This document shows positions 26,709 through 33,418 of a stretch of 64,000 bases of DNA, in pieces. Each line of letters opens with the position of its first letter. Positions within the stretch are counted from its first letter, which is position 1. The notes under the pieces are model-generated. The model saw only the letters and a program-made list of their open reading frames with translations. It was not told the DNA's origin and did not search any database. The position numbers and the translations under genes are program-made. Origin of the DNA: an uncultured Prevotellaceae bacterium (lineage in GTDB: Bacteria > Bacteroidota > Bacteroidia > Bacteroidales > Bacteroidaceae); assembly GCA_947168395.1 (NCBI GenBank), contig CAMVLT010000004.1, positions 62,001-126,000 of the forward strand, in the 5' to 3' direction.

Positions 26709-27011
26709 TTTCGTTATAATTTTGATGTTAATGTTCTACTTGATTAAACGCCGAAAACTGGAAATCTTGCACCGTCGGGCGTTAAACTTTCCTAATCGGA
26801 CAAAGAAATGGCGTGAAACTGATTCCGCATCGGTTTCTGAGGCATCGCCAAACGCCTTACGCCCAGATACAAGTATCAGCTCACGCCATCTTGCGTGAGC
26901 ATCAACTTCTATCATCCTTGGGCGTTCCTTATTTGGCGAATTACAGAAACCAAGAATCAAAAAGTCAACGCTTCCTTATGTCGTTTCTATGTTATGTCCT
27001 ATCCACTCATG
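26709..27011. other. 303-bp gap with nested palindromic element
   Basis: No convincing gene. Short frames exist on both strands (26736-26960 minus, 26536-26898 plus), but their products match nothing I know and they follow the palindrome arms. The content of note is the nested element at 26832-26951. Confidence 0.55.
26832..26951. repeat. Nested four-arm palindromic element (structured RNA or mobile repeat)
   Basis: Arms pair in perfect nested order: GGTTTCTG (26832-26839) with CAGAAACC (26944-26951); CGCCAAA (26846-26852) with TTTGGCG (26932-26938); ACGCCC (26859-26864) with GGGCGT (26920-26925); and the central hairpin GCTCACGC (26879-26886) with GCGTGAGC (26893-26900). Internal loops of 5-20 nt separate the helices. 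Either strand could fold. No family is recognised. Confidence 0.6.
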
Positions 27012-27284
27012 TCATTTTAAGAGGTTTCTATTATCATCGTTCTCTAACAAATATTCTTCCTTGTCCTTCTTGAAGTCAACCGTCTGGCAAGCAGAAAAAG
27101 CACCGCATAATTTGTCCACCAACTCCAAGCGCCTCTTTTGATCAGGAGTCAATACTTCTTCATTTTCCGCTGGCTTTACTATCTGCCTCACATATAGCCA
27201 CATGTCTTTCACCTTCTCTTCGCTGGAGTCATCCATCTGATTGATCATGTGAACCATATCATTCTTCATTTCACGTACAGTCAT
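27012..27284 (-). CDS. Small antitoxin-like protein, no toxin partner
   Basis: 90 residues from ATG at 27284. The frame extends to 27350, but a full promoter (TATCTTTG at 27318-27311) lies inside that extension, so 27284 is the start. The protein is charged and helical; its end (VDFKKDKEEYLLENDDNR) resembles the C-terminal toxin-wrapping tail D-x-K-K-E-K-E-x-Y-L seen in many type II antitoxins of Bacteroidota. No toxin-sized gene is adjacent: downstream is the palindromic gap. It may be an orphan antitoxin or an unrelated small regulator. The family is not identified. Confidence 0.55.
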   Translation of the reverse strand: MTVREMKNDMVHMINQMDDSSEEKVKDMWLYVRQIVKPAENEEVLTPDQKRRLELVDKLCGAFSACQTVDFKKDKEEYLLENDDNRNLLK

Positions 27285-27310
27285 AATTGCATATTGTTTA
27301 ATAATCGTTG

Positions 27311-27342
27311 CAAAGATAACGACTTTCCACGAAACTTCCAAA
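27311..27342 (-). promoter_or_regulatory. Promoter of the antitoxin-like gene
   Basis: On the minus strand TTTG (27342-27339), 20-nt spacer, TATCTTTG (27318-27311). It decides the start at 27284. Confidence 0.7.
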
Positions 27343-27395
27343 CTTTCCAATCAAAAACTTGTCAAACAGCGCCCTTTGTTCTTTTTGCAAGAATT

Positions 27396-27611
27396 TCACT
27401 CGCTTTCATTGTAGTGCTTTTTGATGATCCGGATGTACTGGTCGAGGCCGAAGATGGAGCCGGCCAGGAGGAATGACTGGGCGACGTAGTAGAGCAGACC
27501 GGCGGCAACGTCGTCGATGTGGACGACCTGGTAGGCCACGAGCGCGATGCTGCTCACAATGAGCAGCATCGCACAGACGTACTGAGAGACTTTAAATCGT
27601 GTGTTTTCCAT
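27396..27611 (-). CDS. Small two-helix membrane protein of unknown function
   Basis: 71 residues. Two hydrophobic helices (about 10-30 and 34-54) with a short acidic turn (HIDDVAAG) are followed by a positive tail (YIRIIKKHYNESE), so both ends are probably cytoplasmic. No family is recognised. A complete promoter precedes it at 27639-27670, and it stands alone between the antitoxin-like gene (same strand, about 110 nt away) and a divergent unknown gene. The size and isolation would also fit a membrane-acting toxin or a phage-derived protein, but nothing in the sequence decides this. Confidence 0.6.
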   Translation of the reverse strand: MENTRFKVSQYVCAMLLIVSSIALVAYQVVHIDDVAAGLLYYVAQSFLLAGSIFGLDQYIRIIKKHYNESE

Positions 27612-27996
27612 AGTATCAGATGCTTTGTTTTTACCCTACAAAGTTACGAAAAAATATTGAGATATGCAAATTTATCGGGGTTAATCTATGTCAAGAAATC
27701 GGGGGTGGCTGCATAAATTCTGTTTTTTCATTCGTTTTTATAGGAAAAACACCCTAACTTCGCAAGTTACTTCGCGCCTGAAAAAAGGAGAGGACAGAAA
27801 AGGCGAATGGCAATGATTACGTTGATGGCAAGAAGAGATTATTATAACTGGTACGGCATGGCTGACAGGACTGCTCAGGGCAGGTCTGCCAGCGGGGTTG
27901 TGCTACAGCGTCTTGGCATCAACGGAGGGGGAATTTCAGCTGCTGTCGATAGTGATAGTTATAATATGGTAATAGATTGCAAACCGACGCAGCAGT
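27612..27996. other. 385-bp divergent gap with little recognisable content
   Basis: It holds the minus-strand promoter at 27639-27670 and, on the plus strand, a weak TAACTTCG box (27755-27762). An open frame from 27807 (103 residues) runs into the next gene in another frame; its product looks unlike a protein family and I see no other signal. Confidence 0.5.
27639..27670 (-). promoter_or_regulatory. Promoter of the small membrane protein gene
   Basis: On the minus strand TTTG (27670-27667), 20-nt spacer, TAACTTTG (27646-27639): a full consensus match. Confidence 0.7.
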
Positions 27997-28446
27997 ATGA
28001 TTCATCTTCGTTTGCCCGAAACCAAGGAAGGGAAAGCGATGGCAGAGGCCCTTCAGTTGAATGGCTTGGCCGAGGTTGTAGAGAGCGACAGCTCCCTGCA
28101 GCTGGCTTCCGTGGATGAACGGATGAAGCACACTTTGCAATGTTTAGAGGAAGAGAAGACGCTGGTTCACGGCTATGACTACGTCTGGATCATGCGTTAC
28201 ATCAACGAGGAACACATCAAGGCGACGGGCTTGTTCTTCTGTTCGGTGAAGAGCTATCGTGACTACCTGACAATTTATTTGGGCAGCGTCGGCGTGGTCG
28301 GTGTGTCTACGCTGTCGCAGTACTACAGTTACGGCGAGGGCCGTTTTCCCGAATGGACGTTCACTGACACGAAGGATGCCACCGAACGGCTGCGCCGGGT
28401 AAATGTAGTCCGCCGCTTTGCCGCAGTCTTCGTCAGAGGCTGGTAA
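27997..28446 (+). CDS. Protein of unknown function at the head of the helicase/primase module
   Basis: 149 residues, not recognised. ATG at 27997 is the first start after an in-frame stop at 27973. It appears soluble, with mixed helix and strand, a YDYVWIMRYINEEHI segment near the middle and an Arg-rich C-terminus (ERLRRVNVVRRFAAVFVRGW). It has no signal peptide. It lies upstream of the RepA-like ATPase in the same orientation, 214 nt away, and its stop codon overlaps the first of four ATCGGA boxes. That placement suggests it belongs to the same accessory unit, perhaps as a regulator, but this is inference. Confidence 0.6.
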   Translation: MIHLRLPETKEGKAMAEALQLNGLAEVVESDSSLQLASVDERMKHTLQCLEEEKTLVHGYDYVWIMRYINEEHIKATGLFFCSVKSYRDYLTIYLGSVGVVGVSTLSQYYSYGEGRFPEWTFTDTKDATERLRRVNVVRRFAAVFVRGW

Positions 28447-28499
28447 TCGGAAAGTTTATCGGAAATCTGAGGGGGTAATCGGACTGTTTATCGGAAACC
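28442..28499 (+). repeat. Two 26-bp direct repeats carrying four ATCGGA boxes
   Basis: The copies start GGTAATCGGA at 28442 and 28474 (32 bp apart). Each contains two ATCGGA boxes 12 bp apart (28446, 28458, 28478, 28490). They lie just upstream of the ATPase promoter (-33 at 28513), as operator or iteron sites would. Confidence 0.65.
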
Positions 28500-28512
28500 G
28501 CAACAGCTGCCC

Positions 28513-28542
28513 TTGACAGTGAACGGCAAATGCAGTAACTTT
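28513..28542 (+). promoter_or_regulatory. Promoter of the RepA-like ATPase gene
   Basis: TTG (28513-28515), 19-nt spacer, TAACTTTG (28535-28542). The leader to ATG 28661 is about 110 nt. Confidence 0.7.
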
Positions 28543-28660
28543 GTACCAACTTCTCAGGCACGTAGCCGCGTGCCAATCAACGAAGGGGTGGCACATCGGA
28601 CATGGCCGTCGGCAAGGCAGTTCCGAGACCACGTTATTTCCTAACATAAAAACGAAGAAT

Positions 28661-29746
28661 ATGGGAAATACGATTGTGAACGACATCGTCGGCGCGGCAC
28701 TCAGCCAGCCTACTGAGGTTGAGCAGCGGCGCAAGGATCTTGCCTTGATGCGCGTGGCCAGCGGGACGGAGGTGCCGCCCGAGGTGCCTGCTCTAACGGT
28801 CGACGGCGTGGGACTGTTCGCCCTGGGCGACATCCACGGTCTGAAGGGCAAGCAGAAGTGCGGCAAGACGACGGCCCTGAAGGTCTGCTTGGCCGCCTGG
28901 CTGAAGGGCAGCCAGTTCCGCGTAATGACGGGACTGGACGAGCCGCGCATCCTCTACATGGACACCGAGCAGAAACGGAGTGACGTGAAGCTGATAGTGA
29001 CCGACGTTATCAGGATGACGGCCCTGCCTGCCGACTATGTGGACGACCACCTGCAGGTCTATGCCCTGCGCCGCCGTGACTTCAACCTGCTGCTGGACGA
29101 CATGCGGCTGCTCATCGGCGACTACCAGCCCCAGGTGGTCATCGTCGACGGCATCGTCGAGTTCGTGGCCTCGTTCAACGACGAGTCGATGGCCAAGCAG
29201 CTCATCCATGAACTGCTCTGCATCAGCGAGGAGCGGCGGCTGGCGATGGTCTGCGTGCTGCACACCAACAAGGCCGACGACGACCACAACATGCGCGGCC
29301 ACCTGGGCACCATGCTGGCTCAGAAGGCGGGTACGGTCTTAGAGTGCAAGAAGGACCGCGGAAGCGGCGTCATCACCGTCACGTGCTCCGACGCCCGCCA
29401 CGCCGAGATGCCCGACTGGAGCATCATGTTTGCCGAGGAAGGCAGCATCGCCGATGCCGACGAGCGCCACCGCCAGGCCCTCGAGCAGCGTCGCATCGAC
29501 CTGCAGCAGCGCCGCCAGGAAGCCCAGGCCGAGAAGCAGAAGGAGCGACTGGACTATGCCCTGCTCGCCATCCGCGACCACGGCGGCTCCATCAGCCGCA
29601 AGCAGCTGACAGAGATACTTGTGAAGAAGTTCGAAGTATCACGGCAAACTATATCTGGAATTATCTCCGGATGGCTAAACGACAAGCTATTATTCGAATC
29701 GGACGGCAACATTCAGTCGTCTCCCGACATCGCATTAGCCTTCTGA
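28661..29746 (+). CDS. RepA-like AAA/RecA-fold ATPase with C-terminal winged helix
   Basis: 361 residues from ATG at 28661; the frame upstream of this is leader DNA containing the promoter. Walker A is GKQKCGKTT (about 63-71), a strand-end IDTEQ-like motif is YMDTEQKRSD (about 101-110), Walker B is VVIVDGIVEF (about 160-169), and a sensor-like VLHTNKADDD follows. This is the AAA_25/RepA hexameric helicase pattern of plasmids, phages and integrative elements. A charged coiled segment (about 265-305) leads to a winged helix (SISRKQLTEILVKKFEVSRQTISG). It probably unwinds DNA at an element origin; the primase-like gene follows 155 nt downstream. No integrase or relaxase is in the window. Confidence 0.8.
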   Translation: MGNTIVNDIVGAALSQPTEVEQRRKDLALMRVASGTEVPPEVPALTVDGVGLFALGDIHGLKGKQKCGKTTALKVCLAAWLKGSQFRVMTGLDEPRILYMDTEQKRSDVKLIVTDVIRMTALPADYVDDHLQVYALRRRDFNLLLDDMRLLIGDYQPQVVIVDGIVEFVASFNDESMAKQLIHELLCISEERRLAMVCVLHTNKADDDHNMRGHLGTMLAQKAGTVLECKKDRGSGVITVTCSDARHAEMPDWSIMFAEEGSIADADERHRQALEQRRIDLQQRRQEAQAEKQKERLDYALLAIRDHGGSISRKQLTEILVKKFEVSRQTISGIISGWLNDKLLFESDGNIQSSPDIALAF

Positions 29747-29763
29747 CCCGCGAACAGATTTTT

Positions 29764-29810
29764 GTCGGTTGTCGGAACCACATATATATATAGTGGTTCC
29801 GTCGACCGAC
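29764..29810 (+). terminator. Long hairpin between ATPase and primase-like genes
   Basis: GTCGGTTGTCGGAACCAC (from 29764) pairs with GTGGTTCCGTCGACCGAC (to 29810), with an (AT)-repeat loop. Stem of about 16 bp with mismatches. No T-run follows, so an attenuator, processing site or binding site is as likely as a terminator. Confidence 0.5.
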
Positions 29811-29901
29811 GAGAATCCGCCACGAAATCGTACAAAAACAAGAAAGATTTGTGTTAGATTTTTGAAGATTTTTGTCCCAATCACTAATCCCCTTTGAAAC
29901 A

Positions 29902-30861
29902 ATGAACAAAGACTACCGATACCAGTTAGAAAGCCGCAAACTGACGAAGAAGGCGGTGAAGAAGACCGCCTGCCCCAGTTGCGGACGCAAAAAGTGCTTC
30001 GTGCGCTACGTTGACACCCACCACCACTTCGAGTATGTGGACGACACGGTGGGCAAGTGCGACCACCAACACTCGTGCGCCTACCACTACACCCCTCACG
30101 ACTACTTCCGCGACCACCCCGACCGTCAGGAACGGCGCCCGTCGGCAGTCATACTGCCGCCCCCGCCGCCGCCCCGCCCCCTTGAGCCGCTACCGATGGA
30201 GCTGGTCACGCGCAGCCACTCGCCGCACAGCACCTTCTGGCAGTGGCTGACGGGTGACTGCGCCCGCCGCCTCGGCCTCGACCCGCAGGTCGTCCGGCGC
30301 GTCTACGACAACTACCTTATAGGCGCCACCCGGCGGAGCGACGTCATCTTCTGGCAGGTCGACGAGCTGGGCCGCGTCCGCTCAGGCCACATCATGCAGT
30401 ACGGACAGGACGGTCACCGGCTGGGCTACCAGGGCTGGACGCACGTGCAGCTCATCCGCGAGGGCCGTCTGCCCCTCGACTGGCAGCTCTACCAGTGCCT
30501 CTACGGCCAGCACCTGCTGCCCCTGCGCCGCCAGGCCACGGTCTGCCTCGTCGAGAGCGAGAAGACCGCCCTCGTCATGGCCGCCCGCCACCCCGACCAG
30601 CTATGGTTAGCTACCGGCGGCAGCGGTGGACTCAGCGCCGAAAAGCTGGACTGCCTGCGCGGCCGCCGCGTATGCCTGTTCCCCGACAGCGGCTGCTACG
30701 ACAAGTGGCGCACGGTGATGCAGCAGACCGCCGGCATCAACTACACCATCACAGACCAGTTAGAGCAGTACCCACCCAACACCGACCTCGTCGACATCCT
30801 GCTCGGCGATTCAGAAACAGTAAATTGCGAAAAATACGGACAAACAAAACACCCTCCGTAA
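29902..30861 (+). CDS. Zinc-ribbon/TOPRIM-like primase-type protein (DUF6371-like)
   Basis: 319 residues from ATG at 29902. The N-terminus carries a zinc ribbon: Cys24-P-S-Cys27 and, after a turn, GKCDHQHSCAY (about 54-64), the form seen in primases of phages and mobile elements. A Pro-rich linker (about 87-102) follows, then a TOPRIM-like core with LVESEKTALVMAA (about 216-228), ATGGSGGLS and LFPDSGCYDKW (Glu and Asp as expected metal ligands). This matches DUF6371-type proteins that accompany RepA-like ATPases. It would synthesise or load primers for element replication. It sits directly upstream of an iteron-like repeat cluster. The C-terminus ends near the repeats with a low-complexity tail. 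Confidence 0.75.
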   Translation: MNKDYRYQLESRKLTKKAVKKTACPSCGRKKCFVRYVDTHHHFEYVDDTVGKCDHQHSCAYHYTPHDYFRDHPDRQERRPSAVILPPPPPPRPLEPLPMELVTRSHSPHSTFWQWLTGDCARRLGLDPQVVRRVYDNYLIGATRRSDVIFWQVDELGRVRSGHIMQYGQDGHRLGYQGWTHVQLIREGRLPLDWQLYQCLYGQHLLPLRRQATVCLVESEKTALVMAARHPDQLWLATGGSGGLSAEKLDCLRGRRVCLFPDSGCYDKWRTVMQQTAGINYTITDQLEQYPPNTDLVDILLGDSETVNCEKYGQTKHPP

Positions 30862-30892
30862 GCCACAAAACTTTGCTCCGGGCAAACTCTGG

Positions 30893-30953
30893 GTTTAAGT
30901 AGGGTAAACTGGGGGTTTAAGTAGGGTAAACCCCGACTTTACCCTACTTAAAC
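30893..30953 (+). repeat. Iteron-like cluster: 16-bp repeat twice direct, once inverted
   Basis: GTTTAAGTAGGGTAAA occurs at 30893-30908 and 30915-30930, exactly 22 bp apart (two helical turns), and as its perfect complement at 30938-30953. Copies 2 and 3 form a 16-bp stem with a 7-nt loop. It lies 32 nt after the primase-like gene. It could be an origin, a protein-binding site, or a strong transcription end. Confidence 0.7.
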
Positions 30954-31044
30954 TCCAACCCCCGTTTTCAAGGCGTTTCAGACCGTTTTCCGCCATTTAA
31001 TGCGGATGCGAAAATACTTAACAAAACAAGGACTCATAACTTGC

Positions 31045-31077
31045 AAGTACACAAAAGGAACCGTCCCTTTTGTGTAC
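31045..31077. repeat. 33-bp palindromic repeat, copy 2
   Basis: Identical to copy 1 at 25116-25148 in sequence and orientation. It stands 6 nt beyond the stop of the minus-strand acetyltransferase gene, so both copies follow 3' ends of minus-strand genes. Confidence 0.85.
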
Positions 31078-31083
31078 TATCTA

Positions 31084-31680
31084 TTATTTGTTGTTAATCT
31101 GCCTCAGCACTCGGCAGGGATTGCCTACGGCCACGACGTTGGCAGGGATGTCCTTTGTAACCACCGAGCCAGCACCAATTACCGTTCCGTCGCCTATCGT
31201 CACACCTGGCAGCACCACAACATTTGCACCAATCCAACAGCCTCGGCCGATGTGGATGGGCAGGGCGTATGTACGCCAACGATATTCACTGCTCGCGGAG
31301 TTCCAGTCGGGTGTCAGTCGGTCTGACAGTTCCACAGGATGAGTAGCCGTTGTCAGATGCACGCAAGGAGCAACGAGCGTGTCGGCACCAATGTCGATGC
31401 GGTTGCAGTCGATGAATGTGCAATTGAGGTTAATGCTGACGTTTGAACCTACATAGATGTTATGTCCGAAGCCACAGGTGAAACCGTCGCCTACGCTGAC
31501 ATTCTCACCGACGGCTCCAAACAATTCCTCGAGCATCCTGCGCCTTTCGTCACGCTGGGAGTAGGGTATCGCATTGTACCGGGCGCACCAATCGGAGGCA
31601 CGTGCTTTTCCCTCTATGAACTCCGAAGCGTGACAATCGTACCACTCTCCAGCCATGCATTTCTCCAGTTCCGTTTTCAT
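31084..31680 (-). CDS. Sugar O-acetyltransferase (Maa/LacA type, hexapeptide repeat)
   Basis: 198 residues. The N-terminal Maa helical motif (KCMAGEWYDCHASEF, about 7-21) is followed by a left-handed beta helix: GFGHNIYVGSNVSINLNCTF, APCVHLTTATHP (His of the active site), then WIGANVVVLPGVTIGDGTVIGAGSVVTKDIP cut across about 148-180. The family uses acetyl-CoA to acetylate maltose, galactosides or related sugars in the cytoplasm. The exact sugar is unknown. It follows the HD hydrolase gene by 33 nt on the same strand, probably one transcript, and a palindromic repeat closes its 3' end. Confidence 0.92.
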   Translation of the reverse strand: MKTELEKCMAGEWYDCHASEFIEGKARASDWCARYNAIPYSQRDERRRMLEELFGAVGENVSVGDGFTCGFGHNIYVGSNVSINLNCTFIDCNRIDIGADTLVAPCVHLTTATHPVELSDRLTPDWNSASSEYRWRTYALPIHIGRGCWIGANVVVLPGVTIGDGTVIGAGSVVTKDIPANVVAVGNPCRVLRQINNK

Positions 31681-31713
31681 TTGTTTCCGTTTTCGTTTAT
31701 AACTTAGTTGATT

Positions 31714-32346
31714 TCACTTCTCAATCTCGAACAGGGCATCGAAGTACTGGCGGAGCAGGGCGGGCTTGGCAATGATGTTGCGCAGCTCGGTGAGTCGGCG
31801 CTCGTTTTCGGAGCCGGGAATCCAGAGCCGGAGGTAGCCGTTGGCGGAGTATTTCTCGTCCATGTGCTGACGGAACCGCTGCCAGTGCTGTTCGCGGTCG
31901 AGTTCGGGATAATGGGCGAGTCCGAACTCGATGGTGCGCCGGAACACCACTTCGGGCACGATGTCGCGGTCGGCCTCGGCTATGATTTTGCCGTAGAGCG
32001 AGCGGGGAACGTGGCTGGCTGAGGCGCGGTGGTCCTCGACGGCCTCGCGCATGACGTTTATCTGTTCGGGGGTGAACCACCGCTTCAGCCGTGCGTCGGT
32101 GGCCAGTATCTTGCCGCCAGTGATGTGGTGGACGGCGCGTGGCCCTGACATGCCGAGGTCGTGGTAGGCTGCAATGGTGTAGACCATGTTGATGTCGGCT
32201 CCTGTGACGCCTGCCAGTTGCAGGGCGTTTCGGATGACTCGTGTGACGTGTTCCAGGTTGTGGGCACGGTCGAACTGTGCGTACTGCGGCAGGATTTTCG
32301 TTTCGATGAATTCCACCAGATCGAGGCTTGGAGTATTGGTAATCAT
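31714..32346 (-). CDS. HD-domain phosphohydrolase
   Basis: 210 residues. The metal ligands of the HD superfamily are visible: His in the HNLEHVTRV segment (about 24-32), the doublet in YTIAAYHDLGMSG (about 56-68, His-Asp), the following HHITGGKIL, and a distal VEDHR. The family hydrolyses phosphoesters of nucleotides or similar small molecules in the cytoplasm; the substrate is unknown. It is transcribed divergently from menA from an overlapping promoter pair, and the acetyltransferase gene follows it. Length and motif spacing are normal. Confidence 0.85.
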   Translation of the reverse strand: MITNTPSLDLVEFIETKILPQYAQFDRAHNLEHVTRVIRNALQLAGVTGADINMVYTIAAYHDLGMSGPRAVHHITGGKILATDARLKRWFTPEQINVMREAVEDHRASASHVPRSLYGKIIAEADRDIVPEVVFRRTIEFGLAHYPELDREQHWQRFRQHMDEKYSANGYLRLWIPGSENERRLTELRNIIAKPALLRQYFDALFEIEK

Positions 32347-32364
32347 ACAAAAAAGTGTGAATAT

Positions 32365-32397
32365 GTTTGCAAATATACGAATTATTTCTTACTTTTG
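32365..32397 (+). promoter_or_regulatory. menA promoter, overlapping the divergent HD-gene promoter
   Basis: TTTG (32365-32368), 21-nt spacer, TACTTTTG (32390-32397), 14 nt before the menA ATG. Confidence 0.7.
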
Positions 32398-32400
32398 CAA
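32370..32400 (-). promoter_or_regulatory. HD-gene promoter, overlapping the menA promoter
   Basis: On the minus strand TTG (32400-32398), 20-nt spacer, TATATTTG (32377-32370). The two -33 elements lie inside or next to the opposite -7 boxes. Confidence 0.65.
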
Positions 32401-32410
32401 GCAAATCGGA

Positions 32411-33331
32411 ATGAAAATGAGCAAAACAGCGAATATTGAGACCGATTCGGTGAAAGCGTGGCTGCTTGCAGCCCGTCCGAAGACACTGGCGGGAGCGGCA
32501 GTGCCGGTGATGATAGGTGCGTCGTTGGCATACGTTGATGTCGTGCAGTATGAGCATGGAGCCTTCAGATGGCTGGCCGCCGTGCTGTGTTTCCTCTTTG
32601 CGTTCATCATGCAGGTGGATGCCAATTTCATCAACGACTTCTTCGACTTCACCAATGGTGCCGACGACAGCGAGACGCGCCTCGGGCCGCGAAGGGCTTG
32701 TGCGCAGGGGTGGGTGAAACTCGACTCCATGAAGCGGGCCATAGCCCTGACTACCTGCCTGGCCTGCCTTGTTGGCTTGCCCTTGGTGTGGTATGGCGGT
32801 CTGGAGATGATTCTCATCGGGCTGCTGTGCCTGGTGTTCTGCTTCCTTTATACGACTCACTTGTCGTATTTGGGGCTGGGCGACGTGCTGGTTCTTGTCT
32901 TCTTCGGGGTGGTACCGGTGTGCATCAGTTATTATATTCAGCTCCACACTTGTACGTGGCAGGTGTTCTTGGCATCGTTGGCCTGCGGGCTGGTGATTGA
33001 CGGGCTGCTGATAGTGAACAATTTCCGTGACCGCGACAACGACCGTGCCGTGGGTAAGAACACGCTGGTGGTGAGGATTGGCGACAAAGCCAGTCTCGCG
33101 CTGTATCTTGGTGTAGGTGTTACGGCCTGCCTGACGGGGCTGGTGTTCTGGCTGAACGGTCACGTGCTGGCCTTTGTGCTGCCGTTGCTATACTTGGTGC
33201 TCCACGTGTTCACCTATCTGAAAATCAAGCGTATAAATCAGGGTAAGGCACTGAACCTCTGCTTGGGCGAAACGGCGCGCAACATCTTTGTCTACGGGCT
33301 GACCGTAGCGGCGGGCGTGCTGTTAGGATAA
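32411..33331 (+). CDS. menA: 1,4-dihydroxy-2-naphthoate polyprenyltransferase MenA
   Basis: 306 residues from ATG at 32411, chosen because the promoter lies just before it; the longer frame overlaps the HD gene. MenA prenylates 1,4-dihydroxy-2-naphthoate in the menaquinone pathway at the inner membrane. The UbiA-type Asp motifs are visible: NFINDFFDFTNGADD (about 75-89) and NNFRDRDNDRAVGKNTLVV (about 203-221). Eight or nine membrane helices are expected. RPKTLAGAAVPVMIG (about 22-36) is the MenA family start. The next pathway enzyme, MenG, is encoded about 22 kb away at 54.1 kb. fabD follows with its own promoter. Confidence 0.94.
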   Translation: MKMSKTANIETDSVKAWLLAARPKTLAGAAVPVMIGASLAYVDVVQYEHGAFRWLAAVLCFLFAFIMQVDANFINDFFDFTNGADDSETRLGPRRACAQGWVKLDSMKRAIALTTCLACLVGLPLVWYGGLEMILIGLLCLVFCFLYTTHLSYLGLGDVLVLVFFGVVPVCISYYIQLHTCTWQVFLASLACGLVIDGLLIVNNFRDRDNDRAVGKNTLVVRIGDKASLALYLGVGVTACLTGLVFWLNGHVLAFVLPLLYLVLHVFTYLKIKRINQGKALNLCLGETARNIFVYGLTVAAGVLLG

Positions 33332-33350
33332 TGAAATAATAAGGGAAATA

Positions 33351-33382
33351 TTTGGTTATTCGCCGACTTATTAGTACCTTTG
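33351..33382 (+). promoter_or_regulatory. fabD promoter
   Basis: TTTG (33351-33354), 20-nt spacer, TACCTTTG (33375-33382): a full consensus match, with a 36-nt leader to the ATG at 33419. Confidence 0.8.
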
Positions 33383-33418
33383 CACCCGCAAAACAACTTT
33401 TTATATTAAATAAAGGAA

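Noticed and set aside
26832..26951. Integron attC site or IS end
   Set aside because: The arms lack the attC core RYYYAAC/GTTRRRY at the ends, and no integrase or transposase is nearby; kept only as an unclassified palindrome.
26736..26960. Small minus-strand gene of 74 codons
   Set aside because: The product matches nothing I know, and its frame is explained by the arms of the palindrome. No promoter of the local type precedes it.
27807..28118. 103-codon plus-strand gene before the helicase module
   Set aside because: It overlaps the better 27997-28446 frame by more than 100 bp and its composition is unlike a folded protein.
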